Shown here piece after piece: positions 1-14,400 of a stretch of DNA of 64,000 bases (position 1 is the first letter of the stretch; each line of letters begins with the position of its first letter). The stretch is from Pseudomonas parafulva (lineage in GTDB: Bacteria; Pseudomonadota; Gammaproteobacteria; Pseudomonadales; Pseudomonadaceae). The stretch lies in assembly GCF_002021815.1 (NCBI RefSeq), contig NZ_CP019952.1:3813001-3877000 (forward strand), read 5' to 3'. Made by a program: the position numbers and the translations under genes. The notes under the pieces are model-generated. The model was not told the origin of the DNA. It saw nothing but the letters and a program-made list of their open reading frames with translations, and made no database searches.

Positions 1-2443
1 GGCAGGCAACCTGCTCGCCACAGGCACCGTCGGTGCCGATGGGACCTTCACCGTCAGCCTGGACCCCGCCGTCAAGGACGGCAGCAGCCTCCAAGTCACC
101 CTCACTGACGCGGCAGGCAACACATCGCCAGCCGCCAGCGTGGCGTCGCCAGACCTCGTAGGGCCTGCCCAACCCACTGACCTGGCCCTGGCCGATGGCG
201 TCACCTTCACCGGCCGCGGTGAGCCGGGTGCTACCGTGCAAGTGCGCGATGCCGCCGGCACCGTGATCGGCACAGGCACCGTGGGCGCAGACGGCGCCTT
301 CAGCATCACTCTCTCCCCTGCCCAGGCCAACGGCCAGGCACTGGACGTACGCCTGGTCGATGCGGCAGGCAATGCCTCGGCGCCCTTGCAGTTCGACGCC
401 CCTGACATCACTCCGCCAGAAGCGGTCACCAATGTGCTGGTCGGCCCCGGCGGTACCGTCATCGGTGGCCGAGGCGAGCCAGGTGCAACGGTGGAGGTGC
501 GCGATGCGAACGGGACCCTGCTGGGCAGCGCCGTGGTCACTGCCAACGGCACCTTCCTGGTCAACCTCGACCCCGCCGTGCAACCCGGCGAGCAACTGAG
601 CCTGGTGCAGACAGACCCTAGCGGCAACGCCTCGCCCGCCGTCAACTACGAAGTGCCCCTGACCCCAGCCCTGGAAAGCCCAGCCAACCTGGCGGTAAAC
701 GCCGACGGCACCGTGCTCACCGGTACTGCCCCGGCAGGCTCACGCGTCGAAGTGCGCGATGCCAGCGGTGCGTTGGTCGGCAGCGCCATCGCCAATGCCG
801 ACGGCAGCTTCAGCATCGACCTGAACCCGGCCCAGGCCAACGGCGAACTGCTGGATGTGGTGGCCATCGCCGACGATGTATCGTCACTGCCCGCCCAGGT
901 CACCGCCCCCGATATCACGGCTCCCGCCGCTCCCGCAGAGCTGGCGGTGAGTGCCGACGGCAGCGTGGTCACGGGCCGCGCCGAGCCGGGCAGCACCGTG
1001 CGCATTCTGGCCGCTGATGGCACTGAGTTGGGCTCGGCAGTCGTCGGCGCCACCGGCGTGTTCAGCATCACCCTGAACCCTGCCCAGGTGGACGGCGAAG
1101 TGCTGCAAGCCACTGCCACCGATGCATCGGGCAATGCATCCCAGGCCAGTTCGGTCACAGCACCGGACATCGATGGCGGTGGTGACGTCACACCGCCAGA
1201 CGCGCCCGTGGACCTGGTCATCGGGCTAGCAGGCAGTCAACTGACCGGCCGCGGCGAAGCCGGCACCACCGTGCAAGTGCGCGACGCGGCAGGTAACCTG
1301 CTCGCCACAGGCACCGTCGGTGCCGATGGGACCTTCACCGTCAGCCTGGACCCCGCCGTCAAGGACGGCAGCAGCCTACAAGTCACCCTGACCGACGCAG
1401 CGGGCAACACTTCGCCAGCCGCCAGCGTGGCATCGCCAGACCTCGTAGGGCCTGCGCAACCCACCGACCTTGCCTTGGCCGATGGCGTTACCTTCACCGG
1501 CCGCGGTGAGCCGGGTGCTACCGTGCAAGTGCGCGATGCCGCCGGCACCGTGATCGGCATAGGCACCGTGGGCGCAGACGGCGCCTTCAGCATTACTCTC
1601 TCCCCTGCCCAGGCCAACGGCCAGGCACTGGACGTACGCCTGGTCGATGCGGCAGGCAACGCCTCGGCGCCCTTGCAGTTCGACGCCCCTGACATCACTC
1701 CGCCAGAAGCGGTCACCAATGTACTGGTCGGCCCCGGCGGTACCGTCATCGGTGGCCGAGGCGAGCCAGGTGCAACGGTGGAGGTGCGCGATGCGAACGG
1801 GACCCTGCTGGGCAGCGCCGTGGTCACTGCCAACGGCACCTTCCTGGTCAACCTCGACCCCGCCGTGCAACCCGGCGAGCAACTGAGCCTGGTGCAGACA
1901 GACCCTAGCGGCAACGCCTCGCCCGCCGTCGACTACGAAGTGCCCCTGACCCCAGCCCTGGAAAGCCCAGCCAACCTGGCGGTAAACGCCGACGGCACCG
2001 TGCTCACCGGTACTGCCCCGGCAGGCTCACGCGTCGAAGTGCGCGATGCCAGCGGTGCGTTGATCGGCAGCACCATCGCCAATGCCGACGGCAGCTTCAG
2101 CATCGACCTGAACCCGGCCCAGGCCAACGGCGAACTGCTGGATGTGGTGGCCATCGCCGACGATGTATCGTCACTGCCCGCCCAGGTCACCGCCCCCGAT
2201 ATCACGGCTCCCGCCGCTCCCGCAGAGCTGGCGGTGAGTGCCGACGGCAGCGTGGTCACGGGCCGCGCCGAGCCGGGCAGCACCGTGCGCATTCTGGCCG
2301 CTGATGGCACTGAGTTGGGCTCGGCAGTCGTCGGCGCCACCGGCGTGTTCAGCATCACCCTGAACCCTGCCCAGGTGGACGGCGAAGTGCTGCAAGCCAC
2401 TGCCACCGATGCATCGGGCAATGCATCCCAGGCCAGTTCGGTC
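1..2443 (+). repeat. Near-identical tandem 1287-bp duplication inside the adhesin gene
   Basis: Bases 1 to about 1156 recur at 1288 to about 2443, a shift of 1287 bp (429 codons, five Ig-like units). Only scattered differences separate the copies, for example Thr/Ile at 1560, Asn/Asp at 1931 and Val-to-Ile plus Ala-to-Thr near 2065. The match decays after about 1156/2443. The duplication probably continues upstream of the window. Confidence 0.9.
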
Positions 2444-5400
2444 ACCGCGCCGGACATTGACGGCGGCGGCGATACGACGCCGCCTGAAGCGGCTTCCAAC
2501 CTGGTAGTGGGTGTGGCGGGTACCCAGTTGAGTGGTCGCGGTGAAGCCGGAGCCACGGTCCAAGTGCGCAATGCGGCCGGTGACCTGATTGCAACCGGTA
2601 CCGTGGCCGCCGATGGCACCTTTACTGTCAACCTGGACCCCGCCGTCAAGGACGGTAGCGACCTGCAGGTCACGCTCACCGATGCCGCTGGCAATGTGTC
2701 CGAGGCCGCGACCGTTACTTCCCCTGACTTGATCGCCCCGGTACAGCCAACCGAACTGGCGTTGGCTGGCGGCGTGACCCTGACTGGCCGCGGTGAAGCA
2801 GGTGCGACCGTGCAGGTCCGTACCGCAGCCGGTACCCTGATCGGCTCGGCAATTGTTGGCGACGACGGCCGGTTCACAGTCACCCTCTCTCCTGCCCAGG
2901 CCAACGGCCAGGCATTGGACGTACGCCTGGTCGATGCAGCGGGTAACACGTCTGACCCGCTGCAGTTCAACGCCCCGGACATCACGCCACCAGAAGCTGT
3001 GACCAACCTTCTGGTCGGGCCAGGGGGTACCGCACTCAGTGGTCGAGGCGAAGCCGGTGCCACGGTTGAAGTGCGTGACATCGATGGCAACCTGCTGGGT
3101 CGCGGCGTGGTTACCGCCAACGGCACTTTCCTGGTCAATCTCGACCCTGCCGCGCAGCCCGGTGAGCAACTGAGCCTGATCCAGGTGGACCCCAGCGGCA
3201 ATGCTTCGATCGCCGTGACATTCGCGGTGCCAGCGACCAATCCGCCCGCCAGCCCTGCTGAACTGGCACTGTCAGAAGACGGTACCGCCCTGACCGGTAC
3301 CGCCCCGGCAGGTACTCGGGTAGAAGTGCGCGGCGCGGACGGTGCGTTGCTGGGCAGCGCAGTCGCAGGCCCTGACGGCAGCTTCTCGGTCGAATTGGCA
3401 CCCGCGCAGGCCAACGGCGAACTGCTCGATGTGGTCGCGATCGACGGTGCAGGGCTTTCTTCCCTGCCCACCCAGATCATCGCCCCGGACATCACTGCAC
3501 CTGCAACGCCAAGCGAACTGGCCGTCAATGCCGACGGCACGGTACTCAGCGGACGTGGCGAGCCTGGCAGCACTGTGCGCGTGCTGGCAGCCGATGGCAC
3601 CACGGTGTTGGGCAGTGCAGTGGTCGGCGCCACCGGCAGCTTCAGCATCACGCTGAACCCGCCGCAGGTCGACGGCGAGGTCTTGCAGGTCACGGCCACC
3701 GACGCGGCGGGCAACACCTCTGCTGGGGGCAATGTCACAGCGCCCGACATCGACGCCGTGGACAACACGCCGCCTGCACCTGCCACGGGCCTGGCCATCA
3801 ACCTTGCCGGCGCGCAACTGAATGGGCGCGGCGAGGCTGGCGCCACCGTGCAGGTACGCGATGGACAAGGCAACCTGTTGGCCAGCGGCACCGTCAATGC
3901 CGACGGCACCTTCCAGGTCACGCTGGACCCTGCGGTCAAGGACGGCAGCACCCTGCAAGTCGTGCTCACCGATGCCGCCGGCAACGCCTCCACCCCAGCC
4001 ACCGTGGTCAGCCCCGACCTGCTGGCGCCTGCCCAACCAACCGCGCTTGCCCTTGAAGGCGGCGTCACGCTGACCGGTCGCGGCGAGCCTGGCGCAACGG
4101 TGCAGGTACGCACCGCGGATGGGGCCGTGATCGGCACCGGCCTGGTCGATGCAAACGGCAACTTCAGTATCACCCTGGCACCCGCGCAGGCCAACGGCGA
4201 AGCACTCGATGTACGCCTGGTAGATGCCGCCGGCAACACCTCGACCCCGCTGCAGTTCGAAGCGCCGGACATCACGCCGCCGGCTTCGGTAAGCAACGTG
4301 GTGGTGGGTAACGCCGGCCTGACCGTGGCCGGTCGAGGCGAAGCGGGCGCGCGCGTAGAAGTGCGCGATGCGAACGGTAGCGTAATCGGCAGCGGCATCG
4401 TGAGTGGCAACGGGACCTTCCTGCTCGAACTCAACCCACCTGCCCAGCCCGGCGCACGCCTGAGCCTCGTGCAGACCGACCCAAGCGGCAATGGGTCCGA
4501 ACCGCTGCTGTTCGACGTTCCTCTGGTTCCGGCCCCGGCCAGCCCGAGCGATCTGGTGGTGGCCGAGGACGGCACCAGCATCAGCGGCACGGCCCCGGCA
4601 GGCAGCCAGGTGCAGGTACGCGATGCCGATGGCAACGTAGTCGGCAGTGTGGTGGTAGGCGCCGGTGGCACATTCACCGTCGTGCTCAACCCGGCTCAGG
4701 CGAACGGCGAATTGCTCGACGTGGTGGCCATCGATGGCGCCGCAAATGCCTCCCTGCCTGTGCAGGTGACGGCGCCGGACATCACGCCACCGGCCATCCC
4801 CGGCGAGCTGCAAGTCAATGGCGACGGCAGCATCGTCACGGGGCGCGCCGAAGCTGGCAGTACCGTGCGCGTGCTGGCCGCTGATGGGGTCACTGTGCTG
4901 GGTTCGGCCGTAGTGGGTGCGACCGGTGTCTTCAGCATCACCCTGAATCCGCCACAAGTGGCCGGCGAGCAGCTGCAGGTCAATGCTACCGACGCCGCCG
5001 GCAATGCCTCATTGCCGGGCTCGGTCACTGCGCCTGTGATCGACAACGGCGGCGACACCACGCCGCCGCAACCTGCCACCGACCTGGTGATCAGCGCCAA
5101 TGGCGCCACTGTTTCCGGGCGCGGTGAAGCCGGCACCACTGTCCAAGTGCGCAACGACCAGGGCCAACTGCTGGCATCCGGCACAGTACAAGCCGACGGC
5201 AGCTTCGTGGTGCAGTTGCAGACGCCGGTGATCGACGGCTCGGCGCTCCAGGTCACCCTCACCGATGCAGCGGGCAACATCTCCGTGCCAAGCTCGCTGG
5301 CCGCCCCTGACCAGGTGGCGCCGTTGCAACCGGCCAACCTGGCGCTGGAAAACGGCGTGACCTTGAGCGGTACGGCCGAGGCCGGCGCGCGCGTTGAAGT

Positions 5401-8400
5401 GCGCGACGCCGCCGGCACCCTGATCGGCAGCGCCATCGCCCAGCCCGGCGGCACCTTTACCCTCACACTCGACCCGCCCCAGGCCAACGGTCAGGCCCTG
5501 TCCGTGACCGTCACCGACGCCGCAGGCAACAGCTCGGTGCCGCTAGGCTATGTCGCCCCCGACATCACGCCGCCGGTACCGGTCAGCAACGTGCAGGCAG
5601 GTGCGGGAAGCCTTGCCGTTGCAGGCAGGGGCGAGCCGGGCGCCACCGTGCAGGTGCGCAATGACGAGGGCCTGGTCATCGGCACGGGCACCGTCGCGGC
5701 CAACGGCACCTTCGTCGTCAACCTCGATGCGCCGTTGGTGGCCGGCCAGGCCATCACGCTGGTGCAGACCGATGCAGCCGGCAATGTCTCCACGGCGATA
5801 GACGTCACCGTTTCGCAAGCCCCCGTACCGGCTAGCCCGACCGACATCGTGGTGGCTGGCGACGGCACCTCGGTCAGCGGCACAGCCCCTGGCAACAGCC
5901 AGGTGGAAGTGCGCGATACGCAGGGCAATGTCATCGGCACCGTTCAGGCCAACCCTGACGGCAGCTTCACCGTGGGCCTCACACCGGCCCAGGCCAACGG
6001 TGAAACCCTGGATGTGGTCGCCATCGATGGCGACGGCACCCCTTCGTTGCCCGTGCAAATCGTCGCTCCCGACATCACGGCCCCCAATGAACCTACCGAT
6101 CTGCAGTTGAGCACCAACGGCAGCGTGTTGACCGGACGTGGCGAGGCAGGGGCCACGGTGCAGGTCACCGATGCCGATGGCAACGTGCTCGGCACGGCTC
6201 AGATCGGTGCCAACGGCGTCATCAGCGTGCAACTGACGCCGCCGCAGACCGATGGTCAGACCCTGGAAGTCACCGTGCGCGATGGCGCAGGCAATACCTC
6301 GAGCGCCACCGTCACGGCGCCCGATCTGGACGGCCCGTTGCAGCCTTCCGCGTTGGCTATCGACACCGCGGGTATCCATCTGACCGGTGTAGGTCAGGTC
6401 GGCTCGATCATCACCGTACGCGACGCAGGCGGCGCTGTGCTGGGCAGCGCAACCGTGGGTGCTGACGGGCGCTTCGACGTCACCCTGTCCGCTGCCCAGC
6501 GCAACGGCGAAAACTTGAGCGTGGAAGCCACCGACAACCTGGGCAACAGCGCAGGCCCGGTACCCTTCACTGCGCCGGATACCACGCCACCCCAACTGGT
6601 CGCCGACGCCGCCATCAACGGCGCAGGCAGCGTGGTGAGTGGCACTGGCGAAGCCGGCGCCACGGTGACCGTGCGCGGCCCGAACGGCGCCGTGTTGGGC
6701 TTTGCCCAAGTAGGCGACAACGGCGCATTCTCGGTCACGCTCGACCCCGCGCAGACCAATGGCCAGGTGCTGAGCGTCGAACAGCGCGATGCCGCCGGCA
6801 ACCTGTCCCAGGCCGTCGACCTGACTGCACCAGACAATGAACCGCCGGCCATCCCCGGCACCCTGCTGGTGTCCGCTGATGGCACCGTCGTCACGGGCAC
6901 GGGCGAGCCCGGCGCACAAGTCACGGTGACCGGCGTCGCCGGCATCGTGCTGGGCACTGCCGAGGTCCAAGCCGACGGCAACTTCAGCGTTACCCTGGTA
7001 CCGGCGCAACTCGGTGGCCAGGCGCTATCAATCACCCAAACCGACCCCGCCGGCAACGCCTCCGTTCCTGGCACCTTGACGGCGCCTGACCTCGAACCGC
7101 CTGTGGCGGCTGTTGGCCTCACGCTCAATGGCGCAGGGAATGTACTGAGCGGCCGAGGTGAGGCCGGGACCACTGTCGAGGTCCGCGATGTCGCCGGCAA
7201 TGTGCTGGGCAGCGTCGAAGTAGGGGTCGATGGCAACTTCGAAGTCCCTCTCACCCCTGCACAAACCAATGGTGAAGTGCTGTCGGTAATCCTCATCGAC
7301 GCACAGGGCAACCTGTCACCTCCAACCACGCTCACGGCTGAGGACAGCACTCCACCGTCAACCGCCACGGGTCTGGTCATCACCCCGGGCGGCACTGCCA
7401 TCCAAGGCGTTGGCGAACCTGGCGCCACGGCAGAAGTACGTGCCGCTGACGGCACCGTGCTGGGCAGCGTCGTGGTGCCTGAGGGCGGCAATTTCATCGT
7501 CCCCGTGTCACCTGCGCAGCTCGATGGGCAAGTGCTGGACGTCGTGCTGATCGACGGTGCCGGCAACGTTTCGTTGCCCGGTCAGGTCACCGCGCCGGAC
7601 ATCACCCCACCTGCGCAACCCACTGGCGTTGTGGTCAGCGAAGACGGCACCACCGTCACCGGCAACGCACCTGGCGCCCAGACCGTCACGGTACGCGACA
7701 GTGCCGGGGGCCAAGTCACTGTCCCAGTAGACGCCGACGGCGGCTTCAGCGTGACGCTGCCCACCCCGCAGAACAATGGAGAGACGGTCACCGTCGTGGT
7801 CACCGATCCGACTGGCAATGCGTCGGCGCCGATCAGCGTGACAGCACCGGACAACACCGATCCGCTGCCAGCTACCGATGTCAGCGTGAGCCCCGATGGC
7901 ACCACGGTCGGCGGCACGGCCGAACCTGGCAGCACGGTGGTCATCCGCAATCCTGATGGCTCCGAGCGCGGCAGTGAAACGGCAGGCCCGGACGGCACCT
8001 TCGTGATCCCGGTCGACCCGCCCCTGAGCACGGGCGAAACGGTCGACGTGGTCGTGATCGACCCGGCCGGCAACGCCTCCACCGAAGTACAGCTGCAAGG
8101 CCCGACCGGCAACGAAGTCGCGGCCCCAAGCAACCTGGCGATCAGCGACGACGGCTTCCTGCTGACCGGCCAGGGCACCGTCGGTACCTTGATTACCGTG
8201 ACATCCGCCGGTACCACGTTGGGCACGGCGACGGTTGGCACCGATGGCATCTTCCGCGTGTTCTTCCTCAATGCCCAGCTCAATGCGCAGAAATTGCAGG
8301 TCACCGCGCGAGCGACGGCAGGCGGTCAGCCCTCGGTGCCAGCCACCGTGGTCGCCGAAGACACCACACCACCGGATGCACCGACAAACGTGGCCATCGA

Positions 8401-11400
8401 CCGGATCGGCAGCACCTTGACCGGCCAGGGCGAAGTGGGCGCCACCGTGCGCGTCAGCGATAGCCTGGGCAACTTCCTGGGCAGCGCGACCGTGGGCAGC
8501 AATGGCCTGTTCACGATCAACTTCGTTCCGCCAGTGGCCAATGCCCAGAACCTGATCGTGACCCAGGCGGACGCGGCCGGTAACGTGTCATTGGCCGCGA
8601 CCTTGCAAGCCCCCGATCTGCAGGCACCTCTGGCTGCCGACAACCTGAGCCTGAACAACGCGGCCACGGTCGTCAGCGGCCAGGGTGAGGCCGGGGCGCT
8701 GGTGACGATTCGCGATGCCAGCGGCGCGGTACTGGCCACCGGTACCGTCAACCAGAGTGGCCAGTTCCAGATCACCCTGCCCAGCGCCCAGACAACCGGT
8801 AGCGCGCTGCAGGTCACCCTCAGCGATGCAGCCGGCAACGTGTCGGCACCGGCCAGCCTGGCCACGCCAGATCGCACACCGCCGGCAGCCGTGAGCGACG
8901 CGCAGTTGAGCGGCGATGGCCGGCAGCTGTCCGGCAGCGGTGAACCCGGCGCTACCGTGCAGGTGCGCAACGCCTCCGGCGCCGTGCTAGGAACGGCGAC
9001 TGTGGGTGTGGACGGCCGCTTTACCGTGGTGTTCGATACGCCCCAGGCCAATGGCCAAGCCATCGGCGTCACCCAGGTCGATGCCGCCGGCAACACCTCG
9101 GTTGCCGTCAACCTCACCACGCCAGACCTCACACCCCCGGCCGCCCTGACCAACGTGGTGCTGAACAACAACGGCCTGACCCTGACCGGCCTGGGCGAAG
9201 CAGGCGCCACCGTCAGCGTACGCGGGGTCGACGGCACCATCCTCGGTACAGGACTGGTCGCGGCCAATGGCAGCTTCACCCTGACCCTGGACAGTGCGCA
9301 GCTCAACGCGCAGCGCCTGAGCGTCACCCAGACCGATGCGGGCAACAACACATCGGTGGCGGTTGCCGTGACTGCGCCGGACTTTACGGCACCCGACGCG
9401 CCGATCGACCTGCTGCTCGCCCCTTCAGGCCTGCAAATGACCGGCAGCGCCGAAGCAGGCAGCACGGTGACCGTGCGCGACAGCGCCGGCAACGTGCTGG
9501 GCACGGCAGTCGCCGCTGCCAACGGCACCTTCCAGATCACCCTCAATGCTCCCCAGACCAACGGTCAGGCCTTGCAGGTGACCGCCACCGACGCTGCCGG
9601 CAATGTCTCGACCGCTGCGCCCTATACCGCAGCAGACACCACGCCGCCGCCCGCCGTCAGCAACCTGGCCGTGTCCGCCGACGGCGCGAGCCTGGTGGGC
9701 ACCGGTGAGGCCGGCGCCACCGTGCGCGTCAGCGCAGCCGATGGCAGCCTGCTGGGCACAGCCGTGGTCGCAGCCGACGGTCGTTTCAATGTCAGCCTGA
9801 GCCCTGCGGCACTGGTGGGTGAAACCCTCAGCGTGGTGCAAGCCGATGCAGCGCAGAACGTATCGCCTGCCCAATCGATCAACGCCCCTGGGCCCTTGGC
9901 ACCGGCAACCCCGGCAGACCTGGTCCTGGCAGCCGACGGGCTATCGGTATCGGGAACGGCAGCCAGCGGCACCACCGTCAACGTGTACGGCACCAATGGG
10001 CAACTCCTGGGCAGCAGCCCAGTGGCCAATGACGGCAGCTTCACGGTCAACCTTGGCAGCGCGCAGGCCAACGGCGAAGTGCTGCTGATCGCCGCCACTG
10101 GCACCGACGGCGCGGTTTCGCTACCTGCCACGCTGCAGGCGCCGGACACCACGGCGCCGCTGCCGCTGACCGGCCTGGTGCTGTCTGGCGATGGCCTGGT
10201 CGTGACCGGCCGCGGCGAACCGGGCGCTACCGTGACCATCACCGGCGAGGGTGGTATCGAACTCGGCACCGCCGTGGTCGATGCCGCTGGCAACTTCAGC
10301 GCCACGCTGGCGACGGCACAACTGGACGGCGAGCTGCTCAATGCCAGCCAGGCCGATGTGGCCGGTAACGAATCGAACAGCGTCAGCCTTACCGCGCCAG
10401 ACCGCACCGCGCCAACACCTGCACAGGACCTGGAGTTCGCTGGCGGTGGCAGCCTGCTCAACGGTACAGGCGAGCCAGGCGTCACCGTGCGGGTGATCGC
10501 TGCCGACGGCAGTGTGCTGGGTACCGACACCGTGCGCGTCGATGGCACCTTCCAGGTCAACCTCACGGCGCCTCAGGCCAATGGGCAACAGGTTCAGGTG
10601 CTGCTGACCGACGCCGCCGGCAACCAATCGGGCGCCAGCGTCATCACCGCGCCTGACACCACGCCGCCCACCGCACCGGCGGAGCTGGCGGTCTCCAGCG
10701 ACGGCGTCACCATTACGGGGCGCGGCGAAGCCGGCGCAGAAGTGACCGTCACCAACGCAGCGGGTGAGGACATCGGCAGCGCCATCGTCGATGCCAGCGG
10801 CAACTTCACGCTGACCCTCGACCCGCCGCTCACCAACGCCGAGGTGCTGAGCTTCACCCAGGCTGATGCGGCCGGTAATGTCTCGCCGATCGCCACCTTG
10901 CAAACGCCTGACTTCACCCCACCAGAGCCATTGACTCAGGTGGCAATCAACGCCGATGGCAGCGTGGTCACCGGCTTGGGTGAGCCGGGATCCACGGTAA
11001 CCGTCAGGGATGCAGCGGGCGTGGCGCTGGGCACGGGCACAGTCCTGGCAGACGGCAGCTTCCGTGTGGACCTGTCGCCGGCTCAGATCGATAACCAAGT
11101 GCTATCCGTGCTGCAGGCCGACCCACCTGGCAACGTCAGCGAGGCGGTCACGGTGCAGGCGCCCGACCTGACGCCGCCAGCAGCGGCGACCGAGTTACGC
11201 CTCAATGCGGCAGGCGACACCCTAGGTGGCGTCGGCGAAGTGGGCGCCACCGTGCGGGTGTTCGTGGGCACGACGCAGATCGGCACGGGAGTGGTGAGCG
11301 CCGCAGGCACCTTCACCATCGCCCTGCAAACCCCGCAGCTCAATGGCGAGCGGTTGCAGGTGACCCTGACCGATGCTGCCCAGAACGTCTCGCCGGTCAG

Positions 11401-14400
11401 CACCCTGACTGCCCTGGACATCACGCCCCCTGAAGCGGTGGTGGCGACCATCAACAGCAGCGGCACCCAGGTGGTCGGCACAGCCGAAGTCGGGGCGCGC
11501 GTGACGGTGCTCAACAGCCAGGGCGACCTGGTCGGCCAAGTGGTCGTCGCCGCTGACGGCCGCTTCGTGGTGGCACTGACGCCGGCACAGATCAACGGTG
11601 AAGTGCTGACACTCATCGCCCAGGATGCCACCGGCAACCCATCGCCCGGCGTGGAACTGCAAGCACCTGACCTCACCCCACCGGTGCAGCCGGGTGACCT
11701 TGTGCTCAATGCCACCGGCCAGACCCTCACCGGTACGGCCGAAGCCGGCACCACCATCAGCGTGCGCGGGCCGGACGGTGTCGAAGTCGGCACCGCCCAG
11801 GTAGCGGCGGGCGGTGCCTTCACCGTCGCCCTGAACCCAGCCCAGAACAACGGCCAGCTTCTGACCGTGGTCTCCATCGACGCAGCAGGCAACGCGTCGA
11901 TCCCGGCCACCTTGCTGGCCCGGGATACCTCGCCGCCCGGTGCCGTTACAGACCTGGCGGTGGACAACACCTTCACCGTGATCACAGGCCGTGGCGAGCC
12001 AGGCGCAACCGTCACCATCAGCAAAAACGGGACGGTGATCGGTACCGGTGAAGTCAGCGACGCCGGGACCTTCCAGATCGTCACCAGTCCGCCTGCCGGC
12101 TCAGTGGCGTCGCTGGTGGTCTACCAGACCGATGCGGCGGCCAATACGTCTGCCAGCATCACCTTCGTCACGCCGTTGGCACCTCCTCCGGTACCCCCTA
12201 CCAACGTCGTGCTGGCCAGCGATGGCCTGACCTTGTCGGGCAATGCGCCTTCGGGAACGGGCATTCGGGTATACGATCCGGCGGGCAACCAGATCGGTGT
12301 CGGCGGCGCCACCTTGAACGGCACGTTCAGCCTGCAACTGACGGCCGCACAACTCAACGGGCAGCAACTGACCGTCACGGCCGTTGCCTTGGTTGGCGGC
12401 GAGTCGCAGCCAACCTTCGTGGTGGCGGCAGACATCACCCCGCCTGCAAACCCGGTCATCGCCGCGCTGTCGAGCAATGGCCTGGTACTGACCGGCACCG
12501 GCGAAGCGGGCGCGACAGTGACCGTGCGCAGCGCCGGCAATGCGGTGCTGGGCACCGGGCAGGTCAACGCCGCCGGCGAGTTCAGCATCAACCTGAACGC
12601 ACCGCAGTTGAACGGCCAGGTGCTGACCGTCAGCCAGACCGACGCGGCGGGCAACGCCTCTGGCAACACCGCCTTCACCGCGCCTGACGTCCAACCACCT
12701 GCTGCGCCGACCAACGTGGTGGTCAACGGTGCGGGCACCGTACTGACCGGCAACGGTGAAGCAGGCGCTACCGTTACCGTGCAAGGCCCAGGAGGCCAGG
12801 TCGGTACCGGTGTGGTGCAGGCCAACGGCACCTTTACCATCGCCCTGAGCTCACCACAGAACGATGGGCAACTGCTGGTGGTACGCCAGACCGATGCCGC
12901 CGGTAACCTGTCCGGCAGCGCCAGCGTGCTCGCACCCGACACCACGCCGCCTGCCGCGCCGCTTGCCACCATCAACCCCACCGGCACCGCCGTCAGCGGC
13001 TCGGGCCAGGTCGGCAGCACGGTGCAGGTGCGTAACAGCGCCGGCACCGTGCTGGGCACTGCCACGGTCGGCAGCAACGGGTTGTTCGTAGTCAGCCTGG
13101 CGGCTGCGCAGATCGACAACCAGGCGCTGTCGGTTACGCTCACGGACGCTGCCGGCAACGTTTCGACGCCCACCGCGTTGACGGCGCCGGACTTCACCCC
13201 GCCAGCGGTCGCCGGCAACCTGCAGGTCAATGCCGACGGTACCAGCCTGACCGGTACCGGCGAGCCCGGCGCCACCGTCACCGTGCGCAGCGCGACCGGC
13301 ACGGTGCTGCAAACCGGTACCGTGCAGCCTAACGGTAGCTTCACCGTGGCCTTGAACCCACCGCAGGACAATGGCCAGCTGCTGTCGGTGACCTTGAGCG
13401 ACCCACGCGGCAACGTGTCGGGCAACGTCACCGTTACCGCGCCCGATGTGGACGCCAATGCACCGGTTATCGCCAGCGACAACCTGGCCACTGCCGTGGT
13501 CAACCTTGCGCCCGTCGTCAGCAGCCGCACCTACCAGGACTCGTTCAGCACCCTGCTGGCAGGCTTCAGCAAGACCTTTACCTGGACAGTTGGCGCAGGG
13601 ACAACGGCGGACCCGACGCTGACGCTCAACACAGGCAGTGCCTTGGCCTTGCTGGACAGCGCCACCTTCACCTTGCAGGTAAAAAATGCCAGTGGCGCCT
13701 GGGTGACGCTGGCCACCGGCAACAGCCAGGGCCTGCTCGACCTGGTATTGCTGCCGCTGGGCCAAGGCCTGCGCGTGGACATCGGCGAGCTGCGTGCCGG
13801 TGACTACCGGCTGACCGTGGGCAGCGGCGGCATCGGCCTGCTGACCACGGTCAACACCACGTTGCAGGTCGATACCACCAGCCTGACCCAGTTCACCGGT
13901 ACAGGCGCTGCAACGTCTGGCAACGTGGTCACCGACGTGGGTATCGATGGCACTACCGATGCGCGGGGGCCGGACAGCGACGCGGTCCTGCAGGTGCTCA
14001 AAGGCGGGAGCTACGTGACCGCTGGCAGCGCCACCACGGTGCAGGGCCAGTACGGGACGCTGGTGATCAGGGGCGATGGCAGCTACACCTACACCCCCAA
14101 CGGCAGCCCGAGCAGCGTCGGCAAGGTGGATGTATTCAGCTATCAACTGGTGCATCCGAACGGCAAGTCCGACACCGCCAACCTGTACGTGCGCATCGAC
14201 AGCCCTCAAGCCACCGAGGTGTGGAGCAACACCAACTATGCAGCGCCAGCCACCGTGGTGGATGCGGTGAACGACGTCGACAACACCAACATCAGCCTGG
14301 TGAACCTGCAAACCAGCAGCACCACCACGTTCTCACCGCTGTCCTTGCCGGTGCTCGGTACCCGCTCGGCCACCTACACCACCACCGTGGCAGCCAACAC

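Noticed and set aside
1933-4689. 918-codon open frame on the minus strand inside the adhesin gene (and similar ones at 5543-7009, 6394-7566, 12121-13530)
   Set aside because: They mirror the Ala/Gly/Thr/Val-rich repeats of the plus-strand gene; GC-biased codons leave the antisense frames open. No ribosome sites and no protein family.
1-13440. CRISPR-like or satellite array suggested by regular repeats
   Set aside because: The period is about 258 bp, continuous in one reading frame and coding for Ig-like units; there are no short identical repeats with unique spacers.
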